DNA of 64,000 bases from Sinotaia quadrata (GCA_028829895.1 CM054179.1:34592117-34656116); one strand, 5' to 3'. Positions 1 to 12,900 are shown, numbered from the stretch's first letter. Notes: generated from the letters alone by a model not told the origin. Program-made: numbers and translations.

Positions 1-814
1 AAATACACCAGGAAAAGAAGTAAGCTAACAATTAGATACAAGCTCTCCGTTCACACTTAAAATGAATGTTTTCTGATTTATTAAATGCATTCGATAAGTA
101 CCCGAGACCGGATTTGGAGTGGATAAGAACTCGAAGTAGAAAGATAGAAAGGGGTGTGGAAGAGAGGGCATATTAACGGATACATGAACATAATTTATCT
201 CCAAAGGTTCTTCAATCAATATATCAAGCAACTATATTAGTACTATAAATAGTTCTTCGCGTGGAGAACTCTGATCAAACACGAATATCCATCGATCAAA
301 TATTTAGTTACAAGTGAGATGTATTGTAATTACATTTTTTTTCTTAAATTGTTTCTATATATTTCAGACGTTTTATGCAACCGTCAATTGTTTACTCTTT
401 CTTAATTCCTAGCTTAACGTCTTACGTGAATCGGACAACATATAACAAATAGGTAAATGTATTAGTGCTAGACTTTGTCTAATATTGTGAAACTAAAAAC
501 AAAATCGACAATAAGAATAACTTTATACGACCAAATTTCCACTCAAAAAAAGTGCATGAGGATGAAAAAGTGAGAGTACAAACTGTATCAGTAATATCAT
601 CAGTAGTTGTAGTCGTAGTTGTAGTAAAGGAATTCGTAGCAGTGGACATTTCGCACTGAAAAATAATTTACTGTAATTAAATGTATCTTTGGATGTGTTC
701 AGCATGATACATGCATCCAAAATAAGACGCAAATGTAGCAATAATTATATGTGTATATAGAATATATTATATCAATAAAAACATAAATAATACCTTATAG
801 ACATGAAATTAGGA

Positions 815-816
<2 letters not shown>
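1..816. other. AT-rich unique sequence, no gene seen
   Basis: I see no recognisable coding region, RNA gene or repeat array here. Short reading frames exist on the minus strand but lack any recognisable motif and have ordinary AT-rich composition. Confidence 0.6.

Positions 817-912
<96 letters not shown>
817..912. repeat. (CA)n microsatellite ending in (TA)n
   Basis: About 88 bp of uninterrupted CA dinucleotide runs into a short TATATATATA stretch. An alternating purine-pyrimidine tract of this length can adopt Z-DNA and is expected to be length-polymorphic. Confidence 0.97.
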
Positions 913-913
<1 letters not shown>

Positions 914-1610
914 GTTAACAACAATTAATATTTTCTTCGGTTTGCAACATCCTAATGTGCTTTCCTTTTTTCCATTCAATGATTTAAACTGTTTTGTATA
1001 TATTTACATAAATGCACACATTTCTACTCCTCTGGTCATTGCTTCTCTCCCTGTTCTGTTCTCTCAGATCTGTAGTATTCCGCATGATAAATTAAATGAA
1101 AGCAAAATTGCTAGACTTGATTTTGAATATCCAGGATATTCGGCTTTTACAGATTCGTATACATTTATAATAATAGCAAAGCTCACCTTCCGCTGTTTGC
1201 TAGCAATGTATTGTATGATATCAAAGTGTTTGTGATACTTTATTTTCGCATTTTACAATGTATGCGTTATAAATTGAACGGCACATATTTTTCAAGTTAT
1301 TTCAAATGAGCAAATATTTTGAATTATAATTGCTTTTGTATCCTTTTCATTTGCATACTTGATACGCTGTGCCGATATTTCTTTCGCAAAAGGTAGCTGC
1401 TAAGAAATAGCTTTCATTAATTCCATTGTATCACGGGCGACTAAGAGAGGAAACGAGAGTGGGAAATATTCTAGGACTGCTGAATGGATCAAACTTTCTC
1501 ATCATTCTTTTGCTTTAGAAACAATGAGGTGAGTTCTGTCATCCCCACATCTTCACTAAGAGCGGCATAAGAAATTACAATACTCTTTTAATGTGACAAA
1601 GAATAGTAGT
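913..1610. other. AT-rich sequence, no gene supported
   Basis: A 107-codon plus-strand frame (912-1235) begins at the edge of the microsatellite. It is rich in hydrophobic and aromatic residues, as random AT-rich DNA gives, and has no recognisable domain, so I do not call it a gene. Confidence 0.5.
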
Positions 1611-1860
1611 GGGCGTACTCGTTTATGTGAAAGAGAATTGCATTGACGGTACTCGTTAATTGTGACAGTGAATTGCAGTGGTACTCGTTTACTGTGACAA
1701 GTGAATTGCAGTGGGCGTACTTATTTACTGTGTCAGTGAATTGCAGTGGGCGTAGTAATTTGCTGTGTCAGTAAATTGCAGTGTGCGTACTCGTTTTTTA
1801 CTGTGTCAGTGAATTGCAATGGGCGTTCTCGTTTACTGTGACTTAGTGAATCGCAATAGA
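1611..1860 (+). repeat. Degenerate minisatellite, unit about 35-40 bp
   Basis: About six imperfect copies share the string GTGAATTGCAGTGGGCGTAC followed by TCGTTTACTGTG. Copies differ by small indels and substitutions, indicating an old array. Confidence 0.85.
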
Positions 1861-2330
1861 TGTTCACTGGGGAATATAGGAACAAAATATTTAATAATTT
1901 ATAATTTATAGTATCGATAAAAATTCAATTTTCTTATGCCATTAAATGAATGCAAAATGTTCATTCGTTCTTTGTTCTTGGCAATGTTGTAATTATAAGA
2001 CTGAAATATTTCCTGTCAGAAAGGGTAAATTGCTCTTGGCTCTTGTGCATTGGCAAGGTTATAAAGATCTACATATTTCTGAATATAGAAAAGTCAATGA
2101 AAAAGTTTTAGTAAGCAAATAAAATTATTATCGTGGCATCCTAGAGTATCCAATACATGGGCATTAAACATAGTTTTAGCGGGAATTCTTCACTCTAAAA
2201 ATAAATCACATTTCACAACCAGAATAGTATGTTTCGAGCCGTCTCAATTCATAAATTAGAAATGAGAAGCTTTCTGAGATTTTCTAATAGCTATTTATAG
2301 AACAATCGTGTATATCTTTCATTAATTCGG
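1861..2330. other. AT-rich sequence, nothing recognised
   Basis: No coding or repeat structure was recognised on either strand. Confidence 0.5.
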
Positions 2331-2950
2331 CCCCACTTGATGAGAAAATATATTTCTTCTTAGTCTAGTTTTGTACTCAATTGCCGTTTTAATGAGTAAC
2401 TACTTTCCGAACCTAGATAGTTAATGGCATTTCTTTTTAACGAGTAACTAGCATCTATTATAGCTAGAATTTGCTCTTTAATCCTTTTAACAAATATCTA
2501 CTTTCTAGTTTAACTAGAATTTACTCCATTTTTACTCTAATTATTTCTTATGAGGCAATGAAAGAAATTCTAGGTGTACCAATAGTTTCTCGTTACAAAT
2601 ACCTAGAATTTCTTTCATTGCCTCATAAGAAATAATTATTTTTTAATTTAGCTAGAGTTTAAGGCCTATGCCTATTTTTTAATGTAATTAGCAAATACTG
2701 CTGTGGCCTGAATTTATTCAGCTGCCCTTGTAACAAGCAACTACTTTATACTCTAACTAAAATTTACTACTTTTTCTTTGTAAGAATTACTTCTAATCTA
2801 ACTACTTTGTAATCTAACTAGAATTTACCTAGTTTTTATTGTAATGAACAACTGCTTTCTTTGTATGGTTAGTGTTTATTCGGTGGCCCTTATAACGAAT
2901 AAATATTTTCCCACAAGTAACATTTAATCCATTGCCTTTTTATGAATAAT
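2331..2950 (+). repeat. Very degenerate repeat tract, period about 50-65 bp
   Basis: Variants of GAGTAACTACTTTC and CTAACTAGAATTTACTC recur about nine times with irregular spacing. The array looks strongly eroded and is interrupted by the perfect inverted repeat at 2538-2638. Confidence 0.6.
2538..2638. repeat. Perfect 38-bp inverted repeat, 25-bp loop
   Basis: Left arm 2538-2575 (starting TAATTATTTCTTATGAGG) is the exact reverse complement of right arm 2601-2638 (ending CATAAGAAATAATTA). The spacer is 2576-2600. All 38 positions pair, so a transcript would form a long perfect hairpin. The left arm overlaps the local degenerate repeat, so the inversion is probably a recent templated duplication; a miRNA-like hairpin or short MITE is less likely. 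Confidence 0.95.
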
Positions 2951-4300
2951 TACCAAACTACCCTAAACATGACATATGCCAAGAAAGACTATATTTAATC
3001 TATTTCATATTTTGCTAATTAAATAGTCAATAATTATCAAATGCACAGAGGTAGGAACCAACCGACATAGACTACACATCTATTAATAATTATTTGACAT
3101 GGTTCTATGACTGCATAAATCATTGTGGATGTATGTTAATCACTATACAATATTTCCCTAATAGTTTAAGCTGTATATAATATTTTAATACTAACGTTAA
3201 TTTTAATGTACTTCTTCTTCTGGAATGAGCCTGCATTATTTCCAAATTATCAACACGGCAAATTAAGTTGTAATATACATACATATATTATTATCATTAT
3301 TGTTGTTATTATTATTGTTTTAATATAATGTATATATATATGTATGAAAATTATATAAAATATATTGCAATTACTAATGCTATAAAATATAATTCTTAAC
3401 ATTATTTGTTAGTTTTTACTTCTTGAAAAAGATATTTTTACTGTATTAGTTTAGAAATAAAATTTCGTACTGTATTGCAAACGTATACTACTATACGTCA
3501 CGTGACAAGTGCAGTAACTATTTTGTCGAAAGCATTTAACAAAGGTCCTACTTTGTAGGTTTACTTTTCATCAAATTATTAAAGAATCTATCAAAATATT
3601 GTATCTAGTTGTACTGAAGTAAAAACTGCAAATCATGATTGAAATGAACAATTTCCACTTATCTCATGACCTTTGAGTGCTGTGTATACTTGTGTGCCCT
3701 ATGTGCTTTCAGTGTAATGCGTTTATCCATTTTCATCGTCCATAACTAATGTTCTCTTACTTGCTTTTTACACATTAGTGTGTCTTTTCATACTCCAGTT
3801 TTATTTCGCTTCAGGATATGGATATATGGAACACATCCAGAGAGATATAACACAAGATTTTAGTGCAATTCATCATTAATTATAGATAGCACTTCGTTCA
3901 GCTAAAGCACACAATTTTGTTCCAATATTTATTTTCAAATACAAACATAACTAGCCAACTAGCTATGCATACAAATTACTTGGCGTCCGCACACATCTTT
4001 CTATATTTTAAAATAAGCATATACTCACATCAGTAATATTGTGCGTATTTTAATTTTAAAAATAATTAATTTTCTGGCTCTTAAATATTTTATGAAAAAA
4101 GTTGCAATAAATATTTACTCCTAATGCCCATCCCTTCCATAATTATTTTTATTTATTTATTTTTATAATCATAGTTTAATGACGTATTAAGTAAATTATA
4201 GTTTAATGATTATTGAGTACTAGAACTGATATGAGGAAACGTTTTCTGACAGCACCGTTATGATTTACAAAATCCTCTCTCACCAAGTACTTGAACGCCC
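2951..4300. other. AT-rich sequence with short ATT-rich tract
   Basis: No gene recognised. A short ATT/TTG-rich simple tract lies at about 3286-3320. Confidence 0.5.
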
Positions 4301-4945
4301 ATTTTATCATCAAGTTTACATCCATCACTATGAGCCTTACAGTATTCCTGTCTTTGACATCAAGTTTACATCCATCACTATTAGCCTTACAGTATTCCTG
4401 TCTTTGACATCAAGTTTACATCCATCACTATGAGCCTTACAGTATTCCTGTCTTTGACATCAAGTTTACACCCATCACTATTAGCCTTACAGTATTTCTG
4501 TCTTTGACATCAAGTTTACATCCATCACTATGAGCCTTACAGGTATTCCTGTCTTTGTCATCAGTTTTATATCCATCACTATGAGCCTTACAGGTAAACA
4601 TGTCTTTGTCATCAAGTTTGCATTCATCACTATGAACCTTACAGTTATACATGTCTTTGTCATTAAGTTTACATCCATCACTATGAGCCTTACAGTTATA
4701 CATGTCTTTGTCATTAAGTTTACATCCATTACTATGAACCTTACAGTTATACGTGTCTTTGTCGTCAAGTTTACATCCATCACTATGAGCCTTACAGTAT
4801 TCCTGTCTTTGACATCAAGTTTACATCCATCACGATGAACCTTAGTTATACATGTCTTTGTCATCAGGTTTACATCCATCACTATGAGCCTTACAGGTAT
4901 TCCTGTCTTTGTCATCAAGTTTACATCCATCACTATCTGTTTCTA
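4301..4945 (+). repeat. Minisatellite, unit about 51 bp, about 12-13 copies
   Basis: The unit contains CATCAAGTTTACATCCATCA, CTATGAGCCTTACAG and TATTCCTGTCTTTG. Because 51 is a multiple of 3, open frames of 88-148 codons appear on both strands with a 17-residue repeat; these are by-products of the array. The sequence merges at about 4945 into a related 52-bp unit. Confidence 0.95.
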
Positions 4946-5395
4946 TAGGTATACCATTCTTTACCTTCTAATTTACGTCTCTAACTACCGTTTTCCTCAG
5001 GTATTTCATTCTTTATCTTCTAGTTTACAACTCTCACTACCAGCCTGTACAGGTATTCCATTCTTTGTCTTCTAGTTGACAACTCTCACTACCAGCCTGT
5101 ACAGGTATTCCATTCTTTGTCTTCTAGTTGACCATTCTTACTACCAGCCTGTACAGGTATTCCATTCTTTGTCTTCGAGTTGACAACTCTCACTACCAGC
5201 CTGTACAGATATTCCATTCTTTGTCTTCTAGTTGACAACTCTCACTACCAGCCTGTACAGATATTCCATTCTTTGTCTTCTAGTTGACAACTCTTACTAC
5301 CAGCATGTACAGGTATTCCATTCTTTGTCTTCTAGTTGACAACTCTCACTACCAGCCTGTACAGGTATTCCATTCTTTGTCAGCTAGTTTACGTT
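4946..5395 (+). repeat. Minisatellite, unit 52 bp, related to the previous array
   Basis: About eight copies share TAGTTGACAACTCTCACTAC, CAGCCTGTACAGGTATTCC and ATTCTTTGTCTTC. The unit aligns with the preceding 51-bp unit across most of its length (CACTA..AGCCT.TACAGGTATTCC and TCTTTGTC), so the two arrays appear to be diverged sub-families of one array. Confidence 0.93.
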
Positions 5396-5712
5396 TTGAA
5401 TGCCAGTCTGTATAGCTATCAGATATTCTATTTTTTATCATCTAAGTTACATGTATTACTTTCAGTCGTTATTGCTTTATCTTGGCAATCTATTTTACAT
5501 CATCACTCCGTTCTCTACTGGAGTTTATTTCTTTGTCATTTATTAACTTTTATCCATACCAATCTCTACTGACTTTTCTCTTTGTTATTTTCTTTATAAT
5601 AATTGCTACCAGCGTGAACTGGTTTATCTTTGTCATCTATATTATATCTTCCACTTCCAATTTGAGCTAGATATTTTTTCTTTATTGCCTAGTTCACATT
5701 TATCACTTCAAG
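5396..5712 (+). repeat. Decayed flank of the 52-bp array
   Basis: Remnants such as CCAGTCTGTATAGCTATCAG and TTTGTCATCTA recur at roughly unit spacing but with many changes. This looks like the old edge of the compound array. Confidence 0.6.
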
Positions 5713-6063
5713 TCGCTACTGTCTTTTGTTTGTGTATAATTTATTTGTGTGTCCTTTCCCGTCACTTTTGTTCGTGTGTAATTTATTTTTGTGTCCTTTC
5801 CCGTCACTTTTGTTCGTGTGTAATTTATTTTTGTGTCCTTTCCCGTCACTTTTGTTCGTGTGTAATTTATTTTTGTGTTCTTTCCCGTCACTATTGTTCG
5901 TGTGTAATTTATTTTTGTGTTCTTTCCCGTCACTATTGTTCGTGTGTAATTTATTTTTGTGTTCTTTCCCGTCACTTTTGTTCGTGTATAATTTATTTTT
6001 GTGTTCTTTCCCGTCACTTTTGTTCGTGTGTAATTTATTTTTGTGTTCTTTCCCGTCACTATT
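5713..6063 (+). repeat. Minisatellite, unit 42 bp, about 8 copies
   Basis: Near-identical copies contain TTTTGTTCGTGTGTAATTTA and TTTTTGTGTCCTTTCCCGTC. Copies differ mainly at TCC/TTC and at TTTTG/TATTG, so homogenisation is recent. The 42-bp period (14 codons) keeps at least four frames open over 126-147 codons on both strands. Confidence 0.97.
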
Positions 6064-6660
6064 GAGCTTCCTTTCGTTGTTTTCCTTTTTCTCTCGTTCA
6101 CAGTCTGATTTCTCTTTACACATTTCTAACTTTCTCCATCCTTCCTTCTCCCTCTATCATTTTGTCTGATTACCTTTTGTTATTTGTCTAAATCGATTTA
6201 TTCCTGTTGCAGTCTGAATCATTGGCGCTATCTTCTGTCTGATTGACATCCTACATAACTTTCAATATTTGACCGAGTTTAGGTTCCTAGCATATGTGAC
6301 AGACGGCTTAATATACGCTTGTTTTGTTTTACATATTGTTAGCGTATCTTGTCTTGTTTGTGTAATAAGATTTACTGTCAGCCCTAGCAGACATTTTCTC
6401 AGTAGTTTCAAACACACCCGGTGATTGATGGTGAAAAAAACTCACAATCGTTGGCTAATTTTGCTCCCACTCCTATGTCTCTTTGTCCGCTTTGACGTTA
6501 CTGGGTCTGTTAGTATTTATATTTTATATGTTTGATTACTATACTTTGGTAGCAACTAGTCATGTATTTCCTTTATCACGTGACTATATGATAGTGTGCA
6601 TTGATTGAACGACCTGCATGAAATTATGTAAAATTCCGTGCTTTAAAGTTATGTAAAAGT
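6064..6660. other. T-rich then unique sequence, no gene
   Basis: A pyrimidine-rich stretch follows the 42-bp array to about 6180; after that I recognise nothing. Confidence 0.5.
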
Positions 6661-6666
6661 TTGAAA

Positions 6667-6760
6667 GAAGCGATTGTATTTCATCTAAAATATAACATTT
6701 TCAGAAGACCAATGAAGCGATTGTATTTCATCTAAAATATAACATTTTCAGTAGACCAAC
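6667..6760 (+). repeat. Tandem duplication of a 47-bp segment
   Basis: Copy one is 6667-6713 and copy two 6714-6760. Both start GAAGCGATTGTATTTCATCT and end near AGACCAA, with two visible differences. Confidence 0.95.
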
Positions 6761-6889
6761 GAAGCAACTAAGACATTGCGAGTGAACTACGATTAACTTC
6801 TGCAATATTTCATTGTACACTAATAATGATTTTTGGAAAATTATATAAGATTTATTTCTACAGGTAGATACTATGTCACTTGAACAATT
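6761..6889. other. Short unique spacer
   Basis: Nothing recognised. Confidence 0.4.
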
Positions 6890-7480
6890 GCACAATTATT
6901 ACCATTCAGTTAAATAAGATTGCAATCTATAAGTTACCATTGCACAACTAATACCTTTCAGTTTAATGGGGTTACATTCAGCATGTTACCATTGCACAAC
7001 TAATTCCTTTCAGCTAAATGATATTACATTCTTCATGTTACCATTGCACAACTAATACTTTTCAGTTAAATGATATTACATTCTGCATGTTACCATTGCA
7101 CAACTAATACTTTTCATTTAAATGATATTACATTCTGCATGTTACCATTGCACAACTAATACTTTTCATTTAAATGATATTACATTCTGCATGTTACCAT
7201 TGCACAACTAATACTTTTCATTTAAATGATATTACATTCTGCAGGTTACCATCGTTTGCTTTTCATTTCAGTGAGATTACGTTCTGCATTTTACCATTAC
7301 ACAACTAATACCTTTCATTTACATGATTTTACATTCTACATGTTACCATTTCATGATTTTCATTTCAGAGAGATTATATTCCACATTATACCATTGCACA
7401 ATGAATGCCTTTTCGGTACGACGAAATTAAGATTTCATGTTTTAGTTCACAAGTAACACCTTTCATTTAAACGATATTTC
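6890..7480 (+). repeat. Minisatellite, unit 52 bp, about 11 copies
   Basis: The unit contains TGCATGTTACCATTGCACAA, CTAATACTTTTCATTTAAAT and GATATTACATTC. The middle (about 7030-7240) is almost identical and the ends are eroded. Confidence 0.93.
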
Positions 7481-7997
7481 ATTTTGCATTAGTTGTTAAT
7501 TCTTTATTGTTTTGTCCTATTCTTTCCGTTTTATTACTCGCTAATTACTTAGTTTTCTGTTCTACTTTTTAGTTATGTATTGTTCTGTTATATTTATTCA
7601 ATCCTATTAGTTATTAATTCCGCATTTTCTGTCCTATTTTTTTCTATTTTATAATCAGTAAACTCAGAATTAACTTTAATAGTTTTTAATTCCCACTTGT
7701 TTCTGTATCCATTGGTGTAATTTGTGTATTTGCACCATCTACATTTGTACCATTTTAAACTGTAATTATTCCCACCAGAAGTATTCTATGATATTACATG
7801 TTAATTCTCTAAGTTTTCACCACGAACAGTGCATAATGTTACATGCTAATACTCTACGTTTTCACCATGAATATCCTATAATGTTACATGTACATTATTA
7901 CTTTTCAAAAAACATTTTATTCGAATTTACGATGCATTTCCAACCCCAAAATCCCCCCTCCAAAACCAAAACACAGAGCGAGAAAGAGAGAGAGATG
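7481..7997. other. T-rich unique sequence, no gene
   Basis: Phrases such as TATTAGTTATTAATTC recur loosely at 7490-7690, and a weak repeat (ATGTTACATG..AATACTCTA) at 7795-7890. No coding evidence. Confidence 0.45.
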
Positions 7998-8537
<540 letters not shown>

Positions 8538-10836
8538 ATTGGTTTGTTTTATTCGTTTTAATTACTTTTTGGTTCTTGCCACTTTGCTCTGGAAACTGGT
8601 CATATCTACGTAAATGGTATTGTGTAGTAATTTTTTTTTGACATGACTTATCGTCTTCTTCCTGAATGCCATGAAAATCCAGAAACTTTCAGAGTGCTCT
8701 CCCATGGTGTCAGAGAGCAGTGACAAGTTACAGAGCTCCAGGGAGATCACCGACCACTTGACTTCATCTCGACTCGACATCCTGTTATTGCATACATGCA
8801 TAATGTTGTTTTCTTATCAGTTTTAGAACATGAGGTATCATGAGAACATCTGTATAAAACAACGATCAATGCTATGAATCATAAAATGATGATGTTCGAT
8901 TTAATTTCAGTTTTTTGCTATTATTTATGTGTGAATCGCAATACAAGTTTTCACCTGCAAATAAGAATTATTCATTGAAAATCTATTTATCGTGTTAGTC
9001 AGTGCACATTTCAAAAGTAACAATCTTCATGTTTTTATGGAATCAATTAATAGATCAAAATAAAATTAAAATAACCACTGGCAAAAGGTCATTTGTCAAA
9101 AAAAAAAAACTAGTCAAATGGTTACACCAAGTCACCCTTAAAAAAGGAACGAGGCAATTCAAGCATGGAATGGATTTACCAAACTGGAATGGAGAAAGAA
9201 ACAATTCTGAGATCGTATGTTTATCTCTGTTGATTAATAATGCTTGGCAAACTATGGGATGCTTGTTGGCAGACCAATTCATCGTAAGTAAAAAGAATAT
9301 GATTTGTCGATGAGTGAAACAGGACATGTTGATATCGTGTTCTATGCTTCCTTCACTAGCATTTGTAATTTTCCTGCATACAGTATCCAGAGGACATGAT
9401 ATGGGCTCGCCCACAGTAACACTCGCTCATACCTAGACAGATATAGACAGGTGATGGAATAAACAGACGAGTCAGAGGAACAAACGTATGGCATTTAATA
9501 AATAAAAGAAAAGAACAGACTTGGACCAATGGGTGTATAATAAATTGCGACACAATAGACAAACTGTGTAAATAAAACATGGAGTCGATCCAGTAAGAGT
9601 ACACTCTCCAGGTATAACTTGTAATGACTTGCAATCATCCTTTCTCATCTTGAAAAGATGATTCCAGAACATATATTTATTACAGAGAACATCTTCCTAT
9701 GCAGGGACGTTTGGGATGAGTGATTAACAGTTTAATCTAGGACGGGGAAGAATCATATTCAATAACAGAAACACTTTTGGGTGTGGCAGGTCGTTGCCTT
9801 GAGCCCGAAGTGGGTCAGGCATGACTCAAGGCGTTTGCTTACACTTGTGTAGGAAGTGTTTTAGTGGAATGAAAAGTCCAAGACCAAAACTGCTGTCAAA
9901 CATGTTCAGTCCAACTATATATGCAAAAAGCTTTTAATATATGTACTCAAGCAATCCTAATACGTATACTATAGGTAAAAAGCTATAATGACATCTACGG
10001 AAACAACAAGCTGACACACTCTCATTTAGTGACCTAATTGCCTATAAACAACAGATAAAGTCATATAAGTGGATAGTAGTACAACATACACAGGTAATTA
10101 TAGAAGTTGTTAAGTATGAAACTCATATAAAGAAAATGCTACAAATGATTCTGATAAATAACATGTCAAGAGGCAGCAGTGGCATTTGATATAAATATTA
10201 AAACAAAACATACTTCACTGAAAGTTTTAAACTGAACTAATGTTTCAAATATAATAATTTTAAAAAAGAATTTTAAAAGTACAAACGAATTTTAAAAGTA
10301 AAAAGAACAAAAATACTCTCTCATACTAAAAAAAAAATAATTAAACTTGCAACAATGGTAAAATATAAATATTTGCCTTAAGAAAACATCTTCAAAATAT
10401 ATCTTATGGTTATATCTGTCATGACCTCTTTAAAATAAATCTATTTATACTATGTTAGATATATCTTTACATCTTCGTTAGTGTGATAACAGCGAAACTT
10501 AGTTAATAAAAATGATTATTATTATTAAATAATCTTTCATAACTTATTACAAATGATGAGAAGTTTAATTTATTTTATTAATGTTCCTCCAGCGACACCA
10601 CTCATCTATCTCACTTTGCAGATATACAGGCGCTGTAAACGTTTTCTTTCTTCCACAATAATAAAAATAAATATTTACTGTCACACAATGTTCTGTAGTT
10701 GGAAAACTTCTTATTAAAGGAGAAGACAAATCTGAATTTAATCTATTTTCAGCAAGCCCCCATCCACCCACTTTCTTCTCTAACATAAGATTATCAATAT
10801 GCATAAGAAGTTCAATAAATTAAACAATATATTTAT
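8538..10836. other. AT-rich sequence, one more complex patch
   Basis: No gene called. The stretch at about 8640-8790 has higher GC and a minus-strand frame of 79 codons, but I recognise no domain. Another pair of overlapping frames covers 9002-9414 without recognisable motifs. The segment 9930-10560 is plain AT-rich DNA. Confidence 0.45.
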
Positions 10837-12088
10837 TTGCAGCAATGTCAGAACTATCATATGATAAGTCTTATATGCCACCCAAGCAAAGTCATGCTAA
10901 AGATCATATTAAACAGAGTGAAGCCACAGGCAGAGGAAATCATAGCTGAAGAACAGTCAGGCTTCAGACCAGGGCAAAGCACAACTGAATGTTATGTGAG
11001 AAGTACCTCCAACACCAACAAGACCTTCATCTTTGTAAACATTAAGAAGGCGTTTGACAGGGTGTGGCCCTTTGGTCTACCATGAAGCTCTACAACATCA
11101 ATGCCAACCTGATCAAAGTTATAGAAATCCTTGACAGCAAGGCCACTAGCACAGTCTGCTTCAATGGCCAATAGGAGATTAGTTCAGGACAAGAGTGGGA
11201 GTCAGGCAAGGCTGCTTACTTTTGCCTATTCTCTTCAACATCTTCCTTGAAAGAGTCCTGAATGATGCTCTAAAAGACCATTAAGGAACTGTCAGTTTTG
11301 AAGGCAGAACAATAACAAACTTATGCTTCACTGATGTCATCGATTGCCTTGCAGGAAATGAGGAAGAGATAGATCAATTGGTGGAAAAGCTGGACAGGAC
11401 AGCTACTGTTTTTGGTATGGAAATCAGTGCAGAGAAGACCAAATTGATGACCAACTACACCAGTGGCATTGGCAGTGATATCATGATTGGTGATCAGAAA
11501 CTAGAAATAGTTAATAAATTCAAGTACCTAGGAGTCACCATTGACAGATGAGGGATCAAAACCAGAAATATTGTCCAGGATTGCACTCACAATAACAGCA
11601 ATGGCAAGGCTGAAGACAGTTTGGAAAGACAGAAACATCTCAGTCAGTTCAAAGATCAGAAGGATGCACTCCCTGATTGTATCTGTGTTTTTATATGCAT
11701 GTGAGTCATGGACCCTAACAGCAGATCTCAAAAGGAGGATACAAGCTACTGAAATGAAATGCTTTCAAAGGTTGCTTGGCATTTCATATAGAGATCATGG
11801 CACGAATGAGGAAATGGGAAACATAATTAGGTAATTGGGCCCTATGAAGAGCTATTGGTCATTGTGAAATAACGCAAAATGAAATGATATGGGCATGTAA
11901 AACAATCATGCAAGGTACTATGCAAGGAGGGCAAAGGAGATGAAGACAGGAAAAGATGGTAGGATAACATCTCAGAGTGGACAGGACTGAAACTGAGCAA
12001 CACAGTAAGATTAGCAGAGAACAGAATGGAATAGAGGAAACTGGTTTCAGGTCATAAGTGGTGCCCCAAGGGTCGACAAAACTAAAGG
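10837..12088 (+). pseudogene. Decayed non-LTR retrotransposon RT (RTE/Jockey-like)
   Basis: Conceptual translation in shifting frames gives the order of a LINE reverse transcriptase. ISLICHPSKVMLKIILNRVK and EEQSGFRPGQSTTE are at 10840-11000, a motif-A-like FVNIKKAFDRVW near 11030-11070, then GVRQGCLL, then FTDVIDCLAG at about 11327-11357, KFKYLGVTID near 11520-11550, and the region after the palm (CESWTL..RRIQATEMKCFQRLLGISY) to about 11830. A degenerate C-terminal block with QGGQRR follows near 11930. It is inactive: stops and frameshifts separate the blocks, and the metal-binding FADD box reads FTDV. The N-terminal endonuclease is absent, as expected for a 5'-truncated LINE copy. It ends close to a (GATA)n tail. 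Clade assignment is uncertain; RTE-like is my best guess from the motif wording. Confidence 0.9.
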
Positions 12089-12121
12089 ATAGTTAGATAG
12101 ATAGATAGGTAGATAGATAGA
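12089..12121 (+). repeat. (GATA)n tail after the LINE pseudogene
   Basis: A short run of TAGATAGATAGATAGG follows the last recognisable coding block. LINE copies often end in a simple-repeat tail, so this probably marks the 3' terminus of the pseudogene. Confidence 0.75.
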
Positions 12122-12898
12122 CACAAGAAGTATCTACCACAGAGTGTAAGGAATACACTACACTCCAATGATGACTGGTTTCAAAGTATGTTGACTACAT
12201 CGAGCAATTTCTGGTACAAGGAAGTTACTGGGAAATTACTACAATTGTTCTGCTTGAAGGAGCTAATAATGTGGAGTGCCAGATAGCCAGTGCTCTACAA
12301 CATGAGAGGGAAACATGTGTTACTGACAGAAATAACATAAAGAAATAAACTTGTGCATGAAAGGACTATTGCAGCTTAGCATACACAAGGTTACATAGAA
12401 AATATTATTACTTATCTCTAATAACTCCATTTCTGTTGTGTGATAAGAACTATCCTGTTATTTGTATTGACACAAATCTGTTGAATTGTGTTTTAGGATA
12501 TAAGATTGCATAGGTATAAAAATTATTCGAACAATGTTTCATGGAAATGTTGATGTCACATAATCTTTTTCACTGTACTTTTACATTTATATTTGATTGT
12601 TGATTTAATAAATATACTGTTAAATTTATTGACCTTCTTACACATATTAATAACAATATGTTGGGGGTTCGCTAAATGTAGATTAAAGGTGAATTTGTCT
12701 TTAGTAAGAAGTTTTCCATGTGTGGAAATATTGTGTGATGGTAAACTTTTGTCTTTAATGTTGTGGAAGAGAGAAAAGCCTTACAGCCCCCGCATATCTG
12801 CCAAGTCAGAGAGACGAGTGGTGTCTTCTGAGAAATATTAATAAAATAAATTAAGATCATCATCACTTGTAATTAGTTATGGATGATTAATTAATTAA
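12122..12898. other. Spacer between two retrotransposon copies
   Basis: No gene supported. At about 12764-12830 the plus strand reads EKPYSPRISAKSERR, faintly reminiscent of a C2H2 zinc-finger linker and finger start (EKPY..C..CGKSF) with the cysteines lost. An AATAAA-containing stretch follows at about 12838. Both are weak. Confidence 0.35.
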
Positions 12899-12900
12899 TA

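Noticed and set aside
912..1235. 107-codon frame next to the first (CA)n tract
   Set aside because: No motif, AT-driven composition, and no flanking gene signals.
4437..4933. Repeat-protein-like frames on both strands
   Set aside because: These are by-products of the 51-bp (17-codon) unit, and differences between copies ignore codon position.
5685..6169. Overlapping long frames on both strands (126-147 codons)
   Set aside because: They arise from a 42-bp (14-codon) tandem unit; at least four frames are open at once, so none shows coding-specific constraint.
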